DNA of 33,025 nt from positions 1 to 33,025 of the forward strand of contig CAIQOK010000076.1 in the NCBI GenBank assembly GCA_903873415.1. Direction: 5' to 3'. Both the position numbers and the translations under genes were made by a program. The stretch is from an uncultured Verrucomicrobiota bacterium. GTDB taxonomy: Bacteria; Verrucomicrobiota; Verrucomicrobiia; Limisphaerales; CAIQOK01. A model generated the notes under the pieces. It ran no database searches, was not told the origin of the DNA, and saw only the letters and a program-made list of their open reading frames with translations. Each line of letters opens with the position of its first letter. Positions within the stretch are counted from its first letter, which is position 1. Below, piece by piece: positions 24,220-33,011 of the stretch.

Positions 24220-26588
24220 AAACGACCTTTCTCGTCCTGTTGCTCACCGGCCTGAGTGCTTGGGCTCAACTCCCCACCCCGCCCGCCACCAGCCCCACCG
24301 CCCCCAACCGGGGGGGGGAGGCCTTTCTGAGGCGCATGCGCACCAACCTCTCCGGCCAGACCAACTCCGCAACAGCCGCCAAAGCCGCCACAGACGCCCT
24401 GAAAAGCATGACGCCCTTTGCCGGTAGCAGCACCGGCACCGGCACCCCCACCACCGCCACTCCTGGTGCCAACAGCAAAAACGCCAACGCCCCAACCATC
24501 GCCATCGCCCCCGGCACCACTTCCACCGATGAAATCATCCCGGCGGGCATGATCGACTTCAGGGCTGTGGATCTCAATGACGTCCTCAAGGTCTACGCCA
24601 ACCTAGTCCAACGCACCATCCTGCGCCCCGCCGCCCTGCCCGCCCCCCAAATCGTTCTCAAAACCCAGACCGACTTGACCCGCACCGAGGCCATTCAGGC
24701 TATCGACGCCGTGCTCGCCCTCAACGGCATCACCATGATCAATTTCGGGGACAAATTCGTGAAAGCCGTGCCGGTAGGCCAGGCAAACACCGAGGGCGCA
24801 CCACCCAACCTGATGGATGCCAAAGACCTGCCTGAGTTCGGGCAATACGTGACCCATGTCGTCCAGCTCAAATACGCCAAGCCCAGCGAGGTCATCCCCG
24901 TGCTCCAGCAGTTCGCCAAAATCCCCAACTCAATCCTCCCGATTGAAAGCAGCGGCATGATCGTCATCCGTGACTTCACCGAAAACGTCAAGCGCATGCT
25001 CGAAATGATCGCCCGCATCGACTTGACTGTGCCCTCCGAATGGGTCTCCGAGGTCATCCCGATCAAATACGCCAAGGCCAGCGAGATTTCCGATGCGCTC
25101 AACAGTCTGGGCGGGGTGACCGGTGGCACGATGGGTTCCCGCAGCAGCGGTGTTGGCGGCACGGCCATGAGCGGTGCCCGCACAGGCGGCTCAGGCATGG
25201 GCGGCATGGGCGGCATAAACCGCGGTGGATTCGGCTCAGTCGGCGGCATGCAGTCCGGCAACTCGCCCTTCGGCAGCACTGCCGGCATCTCCGGCGGCGC
25301 GGCCGGAACCTTGGGCAGCTCCACCGGCGGCAGCTTCACCGACCGCTTGAAAAGCCTCGTCAGCAAAGCATCCTCCTCCGGCTCCGGCGACATCCAGATT
25401 TTCGGCCAAATGAAAATGCTCGCCGACGAGCGCTCCAATTCCCTGCTCGTCTTCGCATCCAAACAGGACATGGAGATGCTCAAGAGCGTCATCGCCAAGC
25501 TCGACGTCGTTCTGGCCCAAGTCCTCATCGAAACCCTCATCCTGGATGTGCAGGTCGGACGCGGATGGAATTTCGGGGTCAGCGCCGGACAAAACCCCAA
25601 GGGTGGTGAGTTTCAACGCGGAGGCGTGGCCAACAACGGAGGAAATTCGCTAGGCACTTTGGGCCAGTTTTTCGGTGGCGCCATCCCCATAGGAACCAAT
25701 TCCTCCGGCACTGCCAGCTTCCCCGCATCCTCCGGCCTGAGCTACTTCGGCCGTTACAAAGGAAACCTCGATGTCGCCGTTCAGGCTGCGGCCTCTGACT
25801 CGCGGGTCAACGTCGTGCAACGCCCCCAAATCCTGACCACCCATGCCAAGCCCGGCTCCATCTTTGTCGGCAGCACCGTTCCCTATGTCACCAGCAGTTC
25901 CTACGGCGGTGCCTATGGCAATGGCAATTCCTATCAGCAGCTGCAAGTTGGTATCGGACTCCAAGTCACCCCCTACATCAATCAGGAGGGCCTAGTCGTC
26001 ATGCAAATCGATGAAACCATTGACGAAATCAGCGGTTCTCAGGAAATCCAGGGGGTCGGCGCCGTCCCTACCACCACCAGCCGCAAGCTATCCGCCGAAG
26101 TCGCCGTCAAGGATGGCGAAACAATCATTCTAGGCGGCTTTATCCGCAACGACGAGACCAAGAGCAGCTCCGGCGTCCCCTACCTGATGGATATCCCGCT
26201 TCTGGGTAATCTCTTCAAAAGCAAATCAAATCAGAAAGACCGCAAAGAGTTGATGGTTCTCATGCGCCCCAAAGTGCTGAAAACCCCCGAACTTGCGGCC
26301 ATCGCCAGTAATGAGCAGAAACAAACTTTGCCCGGAATCCTCCGTGCCGAAGCCGAACTCAAGACCGAAGAAAACCGGGAGTTGGATGAGGACAAAAAGA
26401 TCATGGACGCTGAAAACCGGAAGAATGCCAAACGCAAGAAATCCGCCGCCAAAGACCCGGCCGTCCAGGAACCTGCCGCCCAAAAGCCCGTCAGTGCCGC
26501 CGATGACTCCATGTATATCAAGCCTGCAACCAGCGCGGCTGACGACTCCTTTTACGCCAAACCCAAGACCTCGGCCAAGCCGCTCTAA
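24216..26588 (+). CDS. Secretin (GspD/PilQ family)
   Basis: This is a 790-residue outer-membrane secretin. It has a signal peptide of about 17 residues (MKTTFLVLLLTGLSAWA), then a Pro/Thr/Ala linker that contains a nine-base G run (24310-24318). The N0-type domain starts near 108 (MIDFRAVDLNDVLKVYANLV), and N-domain repeats follow with YAKPSEVIPVLQQF and YAKASEISDALNSL. A long Gly/Ser/Met-rich loop at about 298-385 interrupts the last N domain, as in GspD. The secretin core includes VAVKDGETIILGGFI and VPYLMDIPLLGNLFKS. The tail is highly charged and ends in two copies of a DDSxYxKPxTSA unit. It overlaps the GspM-like gene by ATGA and forms the exit pore of the machine. Confidence 0.94.
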   Translation: MKTTFLVLLLTGLSAWAQLPTPPATSPTAPNRGGEAFLRRMRTNLSGQTNSATAAKAATDALKSMTPFAGSSTGTGTPTTATPGANSKNANAPTIAIAPGTTSTDEIIPAGMIDFRAVDLNDVLKVYANLVQRTILRPAALPAPQIVLKTQTDLTRTEAIQAIDAVLALNGITMINFGDKFVKAVPVGQANTEGAPPNLMDAKDLPEFGQYVTHVVQLKYAKPSEVIPVLQQFAKIPNSILPIESSGMIVIRDFTENVKRMLEMIARIDLTVPSEWVSEVIPIKYAKASEISDALNSLGGVTGGTMGSRSSGVGGTAMSGARTGGSGMGGMGGINRGGFGSVGGMQSGNSPFGSTAGISGGAAGTLGSSTGGSFTDRLKSLVSKASSSGSGDIQIFGQMKMLADERSNSLLVFASKQDMEMLKSVIAKLDVVLAQVLIETLILDVQVGRGWNFGVSAGQNPKGGEFQRGGVANNGGNSLGTLGQFFGGAIPIGTNSSGTASFPASSGLSYFGRYKGNLDVAVQAAASDSRVNVVQRPQILTTHAKPGSIFVGSTVPYVTSSSYGGAYGNGNSYQQLQVGIGLQVTPYINQEGLVVMQIDETIDEISGSQEIQGVGAVPTTTSRKLSAEVAVKDGETIILGGFIRNDETKSSSGVPYLMDIPLLGNLFKSKSNQKDRKELMVLMRPKVLKTPELAAIASNEQKQTLPGILRAEAELKTEENRELDEDKKIMDAENRKNAKRKKSAAKDPAVQEPAAQKPVSAADDSMYIKPATSAADDSFYAKPKTSAKPL
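24310..24318 (+). repeat. Nine-guanine homopolymer within the secretin gene
   Basis: An uninterrupted run of nine G lies at codons 32-35 (Arg-Gly-Gly-Glu) of the secretin, just after the signal peptide. Runs of this length are prone to slippage and an indel would truncate the protein. Confidence 0.9.
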
Positions 26589-26880
26589 CCAAGGTGGGGA
26601 AGTTGAAAGTTGAAAGGGGCAAGAGCATAGGCTTTTGATTTGCGCGGTTTTTATAACTCTCAGCTTTGCCTTTTCAATTTAGCCCCGTTTTTTCTGCTCG
26701 AGGCTCGGCGGTCACAGACCGGCGCTAAAGTATTGCCCCCCTGAGCAGGTTCTTCAAAAGGGCATTTTTTGAAAAATAGCGCTCAAGAACCATTGGTTTT
26801 TCGGCATCATTTTCCACCTGAAAAATCAGTTTTCAAAAGCCTGTTGGCGGTTGGGCTACCTAAATCCCCCCCTGTCTTCA

Positions 26881-26907
26881 AGCTCCAGGGCAGCAACCTG
26901 TCTATAG
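26881..26907 (+). repeat. Dispersed 27-bp repeat, copy 1
   Basis: It ends in ACCTGTCTATAG. It matches copy 3 at 23 of 27 positions. It lies just before the 29-bp palindrome. Confidence 0.75.
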
Positions 26908-26927
26908 GCAAGTGGACCTTTACCCCG

Positions 26928-26956
26928 ACCCTCTTCCCGCCGGGCGGGGAGAGGGT
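26928..26956. repeat. 29-bp near-perfect palindrome
   Basis: ACCCTCTTCCCGCC (26928-26941), one central G, then GGCGGGGAGAGGGT (26943-26956). All 14 pairs form if one T-G pair is allowed. Sequences of the CCCTCTCCCCGC...GCGGGGAGAGGG type are common dispersed intergenic elements in bacteria; this looks like one of them. Confidence 0.8.
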
Positions 26957-27041
26957 GACCGCAGGCCGGGTGAAGGGCGATTTGCAGAGAAACCGCCTGT
27001 GCCGCCCCTGCGGGGCTGGGGATTTATTTTAGGACGCCTTT

Positions 27042-27070
27042 CTATAGACATGCCGCGCCTCCGGCGCTGG
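27042..27070 (-). repeat. Dispersed 27-bp repeat, copy 2 (inverted)
   Basis: On the minus strand it ends in GGCATGTCTATAG. Over the last 27 bases it matches copy 3 at 21 positions. The core GGAGGCGCGGCATG differs mainly in the middle. Confidence 0.7.
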
Positions 27071-27216
27071 ATTTACCCCTTTGCCCTTCGCGCTTGGCGC
27101 TGTGATAAACGCCTCCTTACGTCGGCGTCCACAGGTTTCGATCTCGAATCCTGCCCCTTGACCGCGCGCATTTTCCAGTTCCAAGTCTCGTCCTTCCGCC
27201 CTACCCTGCGCAGTCA

Positions 27217-27243
27217 AGTTCCAGAGGAGCGACCTGTCTATAG
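27217..27243 (+). repeat. Dispersed 27-bp repeat, copy 3
   Basis: It contains TCCAGAGGAGCGACC and ends in TGTCTATAG. It is the best representative of the three copies and is in the same orientation as copy 1, 336 bp away. Confidence 0.75.
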
Positions 27244-27394
27244 CAACCCAGATCCAAAAGAAAATCCAAGCTCCGTAGGGGCGTTAGGGGACGTTTTGGG
27301 TTCTGCGGCAAATCGGCGGTGTATTGGTTTGACCTCCGACCTATTGCCTTGCTTTGAGATTGCGCAACCCTCCTCCCAGTGGTCATAAAGAGGC

Positions 27395-28567
27395 GTGCGA
27401 CTCAACGTCCTGATTGTCCCAGACAAGTTCAAAGGCACGCTCACCTCGGCCGCAGCGGCCACAGCCATGGCGCGAGGCTGGCAATCGGCCCGACCTACAG
27501 ACACGCTGACCCTGCTGCCGATGAGCGACGGCGGCGACGGTTTCGGCGCAGTGTTCAGCCAACTTCTTGGCGCAAAACCCAACAACCTCCGCACCCTGGA
27601 TGCCGCCCATCGTCCGCATCGGGCCAAATGGTGGTGGGCGCCCGAGTCGAAAACGGCCATTCTGGAATCAGCCAATGTGATCGGACTGGCTATGCTGCCC
27701 CCGAAACAATTTCACCCGTTCCAACTGGACACCTTCGGGCTGGGCTTGGCCCTGCAAGCCGCCGCAAAAAAAGGCGCCCGCCGTTGCCTGCTCGGCATTG
27801 GCGGCAGCGCCACCAATGACGGAGGATTCGGCCTGGCCCGCGCGCTGGGCTGGCAATTTCTCGACTCCGCCGGCAACCCGCTGGAGAAATGGACGGATTT
27901 GCAGGCGCTCACCCGGATCATGCCACCCGGAAAGCGACGTTGGTTTGAAGAGCTATTGGTCGCCGTGGACGTGCAAAATCCGCTGTTGGGAATGAGCGGA
28001 GCAACCCGTACCTACGGCCCCCAGAAAGGCATCCGCCCCGAGGACCAAGCCCTGGCGGAACGCTGCCTGCGGCGTCTGGCCAAGGTGGTTCAGTCCGAGC
28101 TGGGTGTCGACTACGCGCGAAGCCCCGGGGCCGGGGCGGCGGGCGGACTGGGATTCGGCCTGCCCGCGTTCCTTGGCGCCAGGCTCACCCCGGGCTTTGA
28201 ACTGTTCGCCAAACACTCCGCTCTGGCCAGACACCTCCGCAATGCCGACATCGTCGTCACCGGCGAGGGCAGGCTCGACAACTCCAGCCTCATGGGCAAA
28301 GGCGTGGGACAACTGGCTCAATCCTGCCTCAACTTCAACATCCCCTGCCTGGGGCTGGCTGGACAGACAGCCGACACCAAAAAACTGGAGCGCATCTTCA
28401 CCCGCGTTGCCGCGCTGACGGATCTGACCGACCCGGCGCAAGCGCAGGCCCAGCCGGCCCTTTGGCTTAAGCGCCTGACCCGGGGCTGCGCCTTGCAATT
28501 GAACGCCGAGTCCGCACCCAAACCATCCACGCCGGGCCGATCCCCAAGAACCGCAGCCAAACGCTGA
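27395..28567 (+). CDS. Glycerate 2-kinase (GlxK/GarK family)
   Basis: This 390-residue enzyme phosphorylates D-glycerate with ATP to 2-phosphoglycerate, linking glyoxylate/serine-type routes to glycolysis. Family motifs are in order: VLIVPDKFKGTLTSAAAA (5-22), LLPMSDGGDGF, LLGIGGSATNDGGFGLARAL, ATRTYGPQKGI, GAGAAGGLGFGLPAFLGA and TGEGRLDNSSLMGKG. The length is near the usual 375-385, with a short extra basic tail. The start is a GTG at 27395; the only purine-rich stretch (AAAGAGG) is one base upstream, too close for a normal ribosome site, so the start is set by the family N-terminus. It is followed 52 bp later by the HTH-MBL gene. Confidence 0.93.
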   Translation: MRLNVLIVPDKFKGTLTSAAAATAMARGWQSARPTDTLTLLPMSDGGDGFGAVFSQLLGAKPNNLRTLDAAHRPHRAKWWWAPESKTAILESANVIGLAMLPPKQFHPFQLDTFGLGLALQAAAKKGARRCLLGIGGSATNDGGFGLARALGWQFLDSAGNPLEKWTDLQALTRIMPPGKRRWFEELLVAVDVQNPLLGMSGATRTYGPQKGIRPEDQALAERCLRRLAKVVQSELGVDYARSPGAGAAGGLGFGLPAFLGARLTPGFELFAKHSALARHLRNADIVVTGEGRLDNSSLMGKGVGQLAQSCLNFNIPCLGLAGQTADTKKLERIFTRVAALTDLTDPAQAQAQPALWLKRLTRGCALQLNAESAPKPSTPGRSPRTAAKR

Positions 28568-28619
28568 AATTCCAAGCTAGGACTTGCGAGTGGAACGGGT
28601 GTGCCGCTACCGTGGCTGC

Positions 28620-29444
28620 ATGCATCTTGAAGACCATTTGGGCGATATCCTCAGCAAGGCACGGGCAATGACGGGCGTTTCGACCACTGTCGCCGCCAAA
28701 GCCGCAGGATTGACCGAGGCAGAATGGGCGGCCTTGGAACAGTCCGGCAAACCGGCCCGGGCAATTCACTTTTCCGCTCTCGCCCCGCTGCTCGGTTTAG
28801 ACGCCGCAAAACTCGAGTCCATCGCCAAGGGCTGGACCCCTGCGGAAACAGATTTGGCTCAGTGGCGCGAACTGCGCCCCTTCACTTCCAGCGCCGAGGG
28901 CCTCACGGTCAACTGCTATCTGGTCTGGGATGAAGTCACACGCGACGCGGCGCTTTTCGACACCGGAGTGGAAGCCCAACCCATCCTCGACTGCCTTGCG
29001 GAAAACCAACTCCAACTGCGGCATATTTTCATCACCCATTCCCATTGGGATCACGTTCAAGCGCTGCCGAAAATCCGCGAGGTCTGGCCCAAGGCCCGGG
29101 TGCATTCCGGCTCCAAGACCGCCCCGGTCGATCAGCGCAACAAGACGGCCGAAATCATCCATCTGGGAGGCCTGCGGGTCACCCACCGCGAGACCCCCGG
29201 TCACGCCGAGGACGGCGTCACCTATCTGGTCGGCAACTGGCAGGAAGACGCCCCCCATGTGGCACTGGTGGGCGATGCCATTTTTGCAGGGTCCATGGGA
29301 CGCGGCAACACATCGTGGGATCTGGCGCGGCAGAAAGTGCGCGAACAACTCCTCACCCTTCCGGCTGACACCGTGCTTTGCCCCGGGCACGGCCCGCTGA
29401 CCACCGTCGCGCAGGAAAAGGCCCACAACCCGTTTTTCAGCTGA
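28620..29444 (+). CDS. HTH (XRE-like) plus metallo-beta-lactamase fusion hydrolase
   Basis: The protein is 274 residues from ATG 28620; a TTG at 28584 would add 12 residues. Residues 1-70 resemble an XRE-type helix-turn-helix: LGDILSKARAMTGVSTTVAA, then AGLTEAEWAALEQSG and a LAPLLGLDAAKLESIA helix. From about 85 a metallo-beta-lactamase fold follows with the glyoxalase-II-type metal site intact: THSHWDH (His140, His142, Asp144, His145), His195 in TPGHAEDG, Asp219 in VGDAIFAGSMGRG, and His257 in LCPGHGPLT. This site binds two metal ions and hydrolyses thioesters in related enzymes. The combination suggests a DNA- or protein-sensing domain attached to a hydrolase; the true substrate is unknown. 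Confidence 0.88.
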   Translation: MHLEDHLGDILSKARAMTGVSTTVAAKAAGLTEAEWAALEQSGKPARAIHFSALAPLLGLDAAKLESIAKGWTPAETDLAQWRELRPFTSSAEGLTVNCYLVWDEVTRDAALFDTGVEAQPILDCLAENQLQLRHIFITHSHWDHVQALPKIREVWPKARVHSGSKTAPVDQRNKTAEIIHLGGLRVTHRETPGHAEDGVTYLVGNWQEDAPHVALVGDAIFAGSMGRGNTSWDLARQKVREQLLTLPADTVLCPGHGPLTTVAQEKAHNPFFS

Positions 29445-29555
29445 GCCCCCTTAGAAAACCCCTTTGCCTCCCACTGTTTGATTGATCGGCCCGGAGATTC
29501 CCGGCAATACTATGCCCGTTCACCCGGCTAAAGGCCTGATAATTTGAGCACCAAC

Positions 29556-32500
29556 ATGAGTCTGCCAAATAAAAAACTGCTCGTTGCCAACCGCAGCGAA
29601 ATCGCGATCCGCGTCTTCCGCGCCGCCACCGAACTGGACTTCCGCACCGTGGCGATCTACGCCCAGGAAGACAAGCTCTCCGTCCACCGCTTCAAGGCCG
29701 ATGAGGCCTATCTCGTGGGCGAAGGCAAAGGCCCCGTCGCGGCCTACCTCGACATCGAAAGCATCGTCACCCTGGCCAAGGCCAAGGGTGTGGAGATGAT
29801 CCATCCCGGCTACGGGTTCCTGTCCGAGAACGCGGATTTTGCGGAAGCCTGCCAAAAGGCTGGAATCTCCTTCGTGGGGCCGCGCCCCGAACTGCTGCGT
29901 TTGATGGGCGACAAGGTGGCCGCCCGCGATCTGGCCCGCAAGGTCGGCGTGCCAATCCTGCCGGGCACGGAAAACCCGGTGGAAGACCGCGCTGAGGCGC
30001 TGAAGATCGCCAAGGAAATCGGGTTCCCTCTTATCATCAAAGCGGCCTTTGGCGGCGGCGGCCGCGGCATGCGCGTCGTCACCAAGGCGGCCGACCTGGC
30101 GGATCTGCTCGACGAGGCGCGTAATGAGGCGGGCCGCGCCTTCGGCAACTCCGCCGTGTTCCTGGAGAAATACATCCCCCGCGCCAAACATCTCGAGGTC
30201 CAAATCCTCGGCGACCGCCATGGCAACGTCCTCCACCTCCACGAGCGCGACTGCTCCGTGCAGCGCCGGCATCAGAAGGTGGTGGAGATCGCCCCATCGG
30301 TGGCACTGGATGAAAAGGTGCGCGGCGAGCTGTGCCAGGCGGCGGTGGAAATCGCCCGGGCCATCAAATACGACAACGCCGGCACCGTCGAGTTCCTGCT
30401 CGACCTGGACACCAACGAATGGTTCTTCATCGAGATGAACCCCCGCATCCAGGTGGAACACACCGTGACGGAGGTCATCACCGGCGTGGATCTGGTGCGG
30501 TCGCAGATTCTTGTGGCGCAGGGGCATACCTTGTTCGGACCGGAGATCGGCCTGCCGCCCCAAGCGGAGATGCCGCGCAACGGCTTTGCCGTCCAATGCC
30601 GCGTCACGACCGAGGATCCGGAAAACAAATTCACGCCCGACTACGGCAAAATCCTCACTTACCGCTCGGCCGGCGGCTTCGGCATCCGGCTCGACGGCGG
30701 AATGGGCGCGGGCGGCAGCGTCATCACCCCCTTCTACGACTCGCTCCTGGTCAAGGTCACCGCCTCCGGCCGCACCTTTGAGATGGCCTTGCAACGCATG
30801 GACAGGGCTCTGCGCGAATTCCGGATCCGCGGGGTCAAGACCAACATTCCCTTCCTGGAAAACGTGATCAGCCACGACACGTTCCGTTGCGGCGGGGCCA
30901 CCACCACGCTCATCGACACCACGCCCGATCTGTTCAAGTTCACCGCGCGGCGGGACCGGGCCACCAAGCTGCTCACCTTTCTGGGTGACGTGGTGGTCAA
31001 CGGCAATCCAACCGCCAAGGGCTACAAACCTAAAACCAACCCGCCGACCGTGGAGAGCCCGGCCTTCGACCCCAAGCAGCTTCCGCCTGAAGGAACGCGG
31101 CAGTTGCTGCTCCGACTTGGCGCGAAGAAATTCGCCGAGTGGACCCTCAAACAAAAACAACTGCTCGTCACCGACACCACCTTCCGCGACGCACACCAGT
31201 CCCTCATGGCCACGCGGATGCGGAGCTATGACATGATCCGGGTGGCCGATGCCCTGGCCCGACGCGCCCCGAACCTCTTCAGTCTGGAAATGTGGGGCGG
31301 CGCCACGTTCGACACCACCATGCGTTTCCTGCATGAGGATCCTTGGGCGCGGCTGCGCGAACTGCGGCAGCGGATTCCCAACGTCTGTTTCCAGATGCTC
31401 TTCCGCGGCTCCAACGCCGTGGGCTACTCCAATTATCCCGACAATGTGGTCGCGGGTTTTGTGAAGCATTCCGCCTCGGCCGGCATGGATATCTTCCGCA
31501 TTTTCGATTCCCTGAATTATCTCCCGAATCTGAAGGTGGCCATGGAGGCCGTCCAAGACACCCACGCCATCTGCGAGGCATCCCTCTGCTACACCGGCGA
31601 CATTCTAGATCCGCGCCGAACCAAGTATTCCCTGAAATACTATGTGAAACTCGCCAAGGAACTCGAGCAGATGGGCGCCCACTTTATCGCCATCAAAGAC
31701 ATGGCCGGCCTGTGCCGACCCTACGCGGCCCATGCCCTGGTCAAAGCCCTCAAGAACGAAGTGGGCTTGCCCATCCACTTCCACACCCACGACACCAGCG
31801 GGATAGCCTCCGCATCCATTTTTGAGGCGAGCGACGCCGGGGTAGATGTGGTGGATTTGGCTCTGGCCTCCATGTCGGGCTCCACCAGCCAGCCCAACCT
31901 CAACTCCACAGTGGCGGCACTCCAAAACACCCGCCGCGACACGGGCCTCGATCTGGCCGCACTCAATGAGTTCTCCGATTACTGGGAACAGGTCCGCCTG
32001 ATATACGCCCCGTTCGACACGGCGCCCAAGACCGGCAGCGCGGAGGTTTATCTGCACGAAATGCCCGGCGGGCAATACACCAACCTCAAGGAACAGGCCG
32101 CTTCGATGGGCCTGTCCAGCCGCTGGCCGGAGATTGCCCAAACCTACGCCGAGGTCAACGAACTCTTCGGCGACATTGTCAAAGTGACCCCCAGCAGCAA
32201 AGTGGTGGGCGACATGACCATGTTTCTGGTTACCCGCGGCATCAAACCCGCCGACGTGGTCAATCTGGAACCGGGCACGACCCCATTCCCCGAGTCGGTG
32301 GTCGACATGTTGCAGGGCGGGCTGGGCCAGCCGATGGGCGGGTGGCCCAAGAAACTGCAGCAGGTGGTTCTGGGCAAACGCAAGCCGCTGCGCGGGCGGC
32401 CCGGGGCATCGCTCAAACCGCTAAACCTCAAAAAGACCCAAACCGAACTCTCCGCCAAACTCAAACGCGAGGCCAGCGCCGACGACCTCTACAGCCACCT

Positions 32501-33011
32501 CATGTATCCCGAGGTGTTTGCCAGCTTTGCCAAACAGACCCGCGACTTCGGCGACCTCTCCGCTCTTCCCACCACGGCGTTCTTCTACGGACTCAAGGAG
32601 CGGGAGGAAATAAGCGTGAACATTGAGGAGGGCAAAACACTCTTCGTCCGCCTGATCAATGTGGGCCAGGTGGATGCCGACGGGCGCCGGGTGGTGCTCT
32701 TTGAATTGAATGGCGTGACCCGCCAAACCACCATCGCCGACCGCTCCGTCACACCCAAAACCAAAGCCCGCATCAAAGCCGACCCGGCGGTCCCCACCGA
32801 AGTGGGCGCCCCCATCCCAGGCCTCATCACCGCCCTTTCCGTGGGCGTGGGGGCCAAGGTCACCAAGGGCGACCGCATCGCCATGATGGAAGCCATGAAA
32901 ATGCAAACCACCATCTACGCCCCCTGCGACGGGGTGATCGGGGAGATTCCCGTGAAGGTGGGCGACACCGTGGAGAGCAAGGATCTGCTGATGCGGATGA
33001 AGCCGGTTTAA
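29556..33011 (+). CDS. pyc: Pyruvate carboxylase
   Basis: This 1151-residue biotin enzyme converts pyruvate and bicarbonate to oxaloacetate with ATP. Domains in order are as follows. Biotin carboxylase has KKLLVANRSEIAIRVFRAA, HPGYGFLSENADFA, the AFGGGGRGMR ATP-grasp loop and EMNPRIQVEHTVTE. The carboxyltransferase has VTDTTFRDAHQSLMATRMRS, FRGSNAVGY and the metal/lysine motif IKDMAGL. An allosteric linker follows, and then a C-terminal biotin carrier with the biotinylated lysine in MMEAMKMQT. Length and order are those of full single-chain PYC. A TTG at 29544 with AAAGG nine bases before it is an alternative start adding four residues; the ATG is chosen by the family N-terminus. The stop lies 14 bp from the window end. 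Confidence 0.97.
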   Translation: MSLPNKKLLVANRSEIAIRVFRAATELDFRTVAIYAQEDKLSVHRFKADEAYLVGEGKGPVAAYLDIESIVTLAKAKGVEMIHPGYGFLSENADFAEACQKAGISFVGPRPELLRLMGDKVAARDLARKVGVPILPGTENPVEDRAEALKIAKEIGFPLIIKAAFGGGGRGMRVVTKAADLADLLDEARNEAGRAFGNSAVFLEKYIPRAKHLEVQILGDRHGNVLHLHERDCSVQRRHQKVVEIAPSVALDEKVRGELCQAAVEIARAIKYDNAGTVEFLLDLDTNEWFFIEMNPRIQVEHTVTEVITGVDLVRSQILVAQGHTLFGPEIGLPPQAEMPRNGFAVQCRVTTEDPENKFTPDYGKILTYRSAGGFGIRLDGGMGAGGSVITPFYDSLLVKVTASGRTFEMALQRMDRALREFRIRGVKTNIPFLENVISHDTFRCGGATTTLIDTTPDLFKFTARRDRATKLLTFLGDVVVNGNPTAKGYKPKTNPPTVESPAFDPKQLPPEGTRQLLLRLGAKKFAEWTLKQKQLLVTDTTFRDAHQSLMATRMRSYDMIRVADALARRAPNLFSLEMWGGATFDTTMRFLHEDPWARLRELRQRIPNVCFQMLFRGSNAVGYSNYPDNVVAGFVKHSASAGMDIFRIFDSLNYLPNLKVAMEAVQDTHAICEASLCYTGDILDPRRTKYSLKYYVKLAKELEQMGAHFIAIKDMAGLCRPYAAHALVKALKNEVGLPIHFHTHDTSGIASASIFEASDAGVDVVDLALASMSGSTSQPNLNSTVAALQNTRRDTGLDLAALNEFSDYWEQVRLIYAPFDTAPKTGSAEVYLHEMPGGQYTNLKEQAASMGLSSRWPEIAQTYAEVNELFGDIVKVTPSSKVVGDMTMFLVTRGIKPADVVNLEPGTTPFPESVVDMLQGGLGQPMGGWPKKLQQVVLGKRKPLRGRPGASLKPLNLKKTQTELSAKLKREASADDLYSHLMYPEVFASFAKQTRDFGDLSALPTTAFFYGLKEREEISVNIEEGKTLFVRLINVGQVDADGRRVVLFELNGVTRQTTIADRSVTPKTKARIKADPAVPTEVGAPIPGLITALSVGVGAKVTKGDRIAMMEAMKMQTTIYAPCDGVIGEIPVKVGDTVESKDLLMRMKPV

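Larger units (their letters stand above)
26589..27394. other. Repeat-rich intergenic region
   Basis: This 806-bp stretch lies between the secretin gene and the glycerate kinase gene. A long-range imperfect inverted repeat (26610-26626 with 26663-26677) followed by T6 at 26688-26693 could end the secretin operon, but it is weak. Downstream lie three copies of a 27-bp repeat, a 29-bp palindrome and a GC-rich hairpin (GCCCC/GGGGC, 27004-27016). Open frames across this area translate the repeats and are not credible genes. Confidence 0.6.

Noticed and set aside
26912-27388. 158-codon plus-strand frame in the repeat region
   Set aside because: It translates the palindrome and dispersed repeats, and no domain is visible.
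29520-31565. 681-codon minus-strand frame opposite pyruvate carboxylase
   Set aside because: It is the antisense shadow of a highly conserved enzyme in GC-rich DNA. His/Gly/Asp-rich composition and lack of motifs confirm this.
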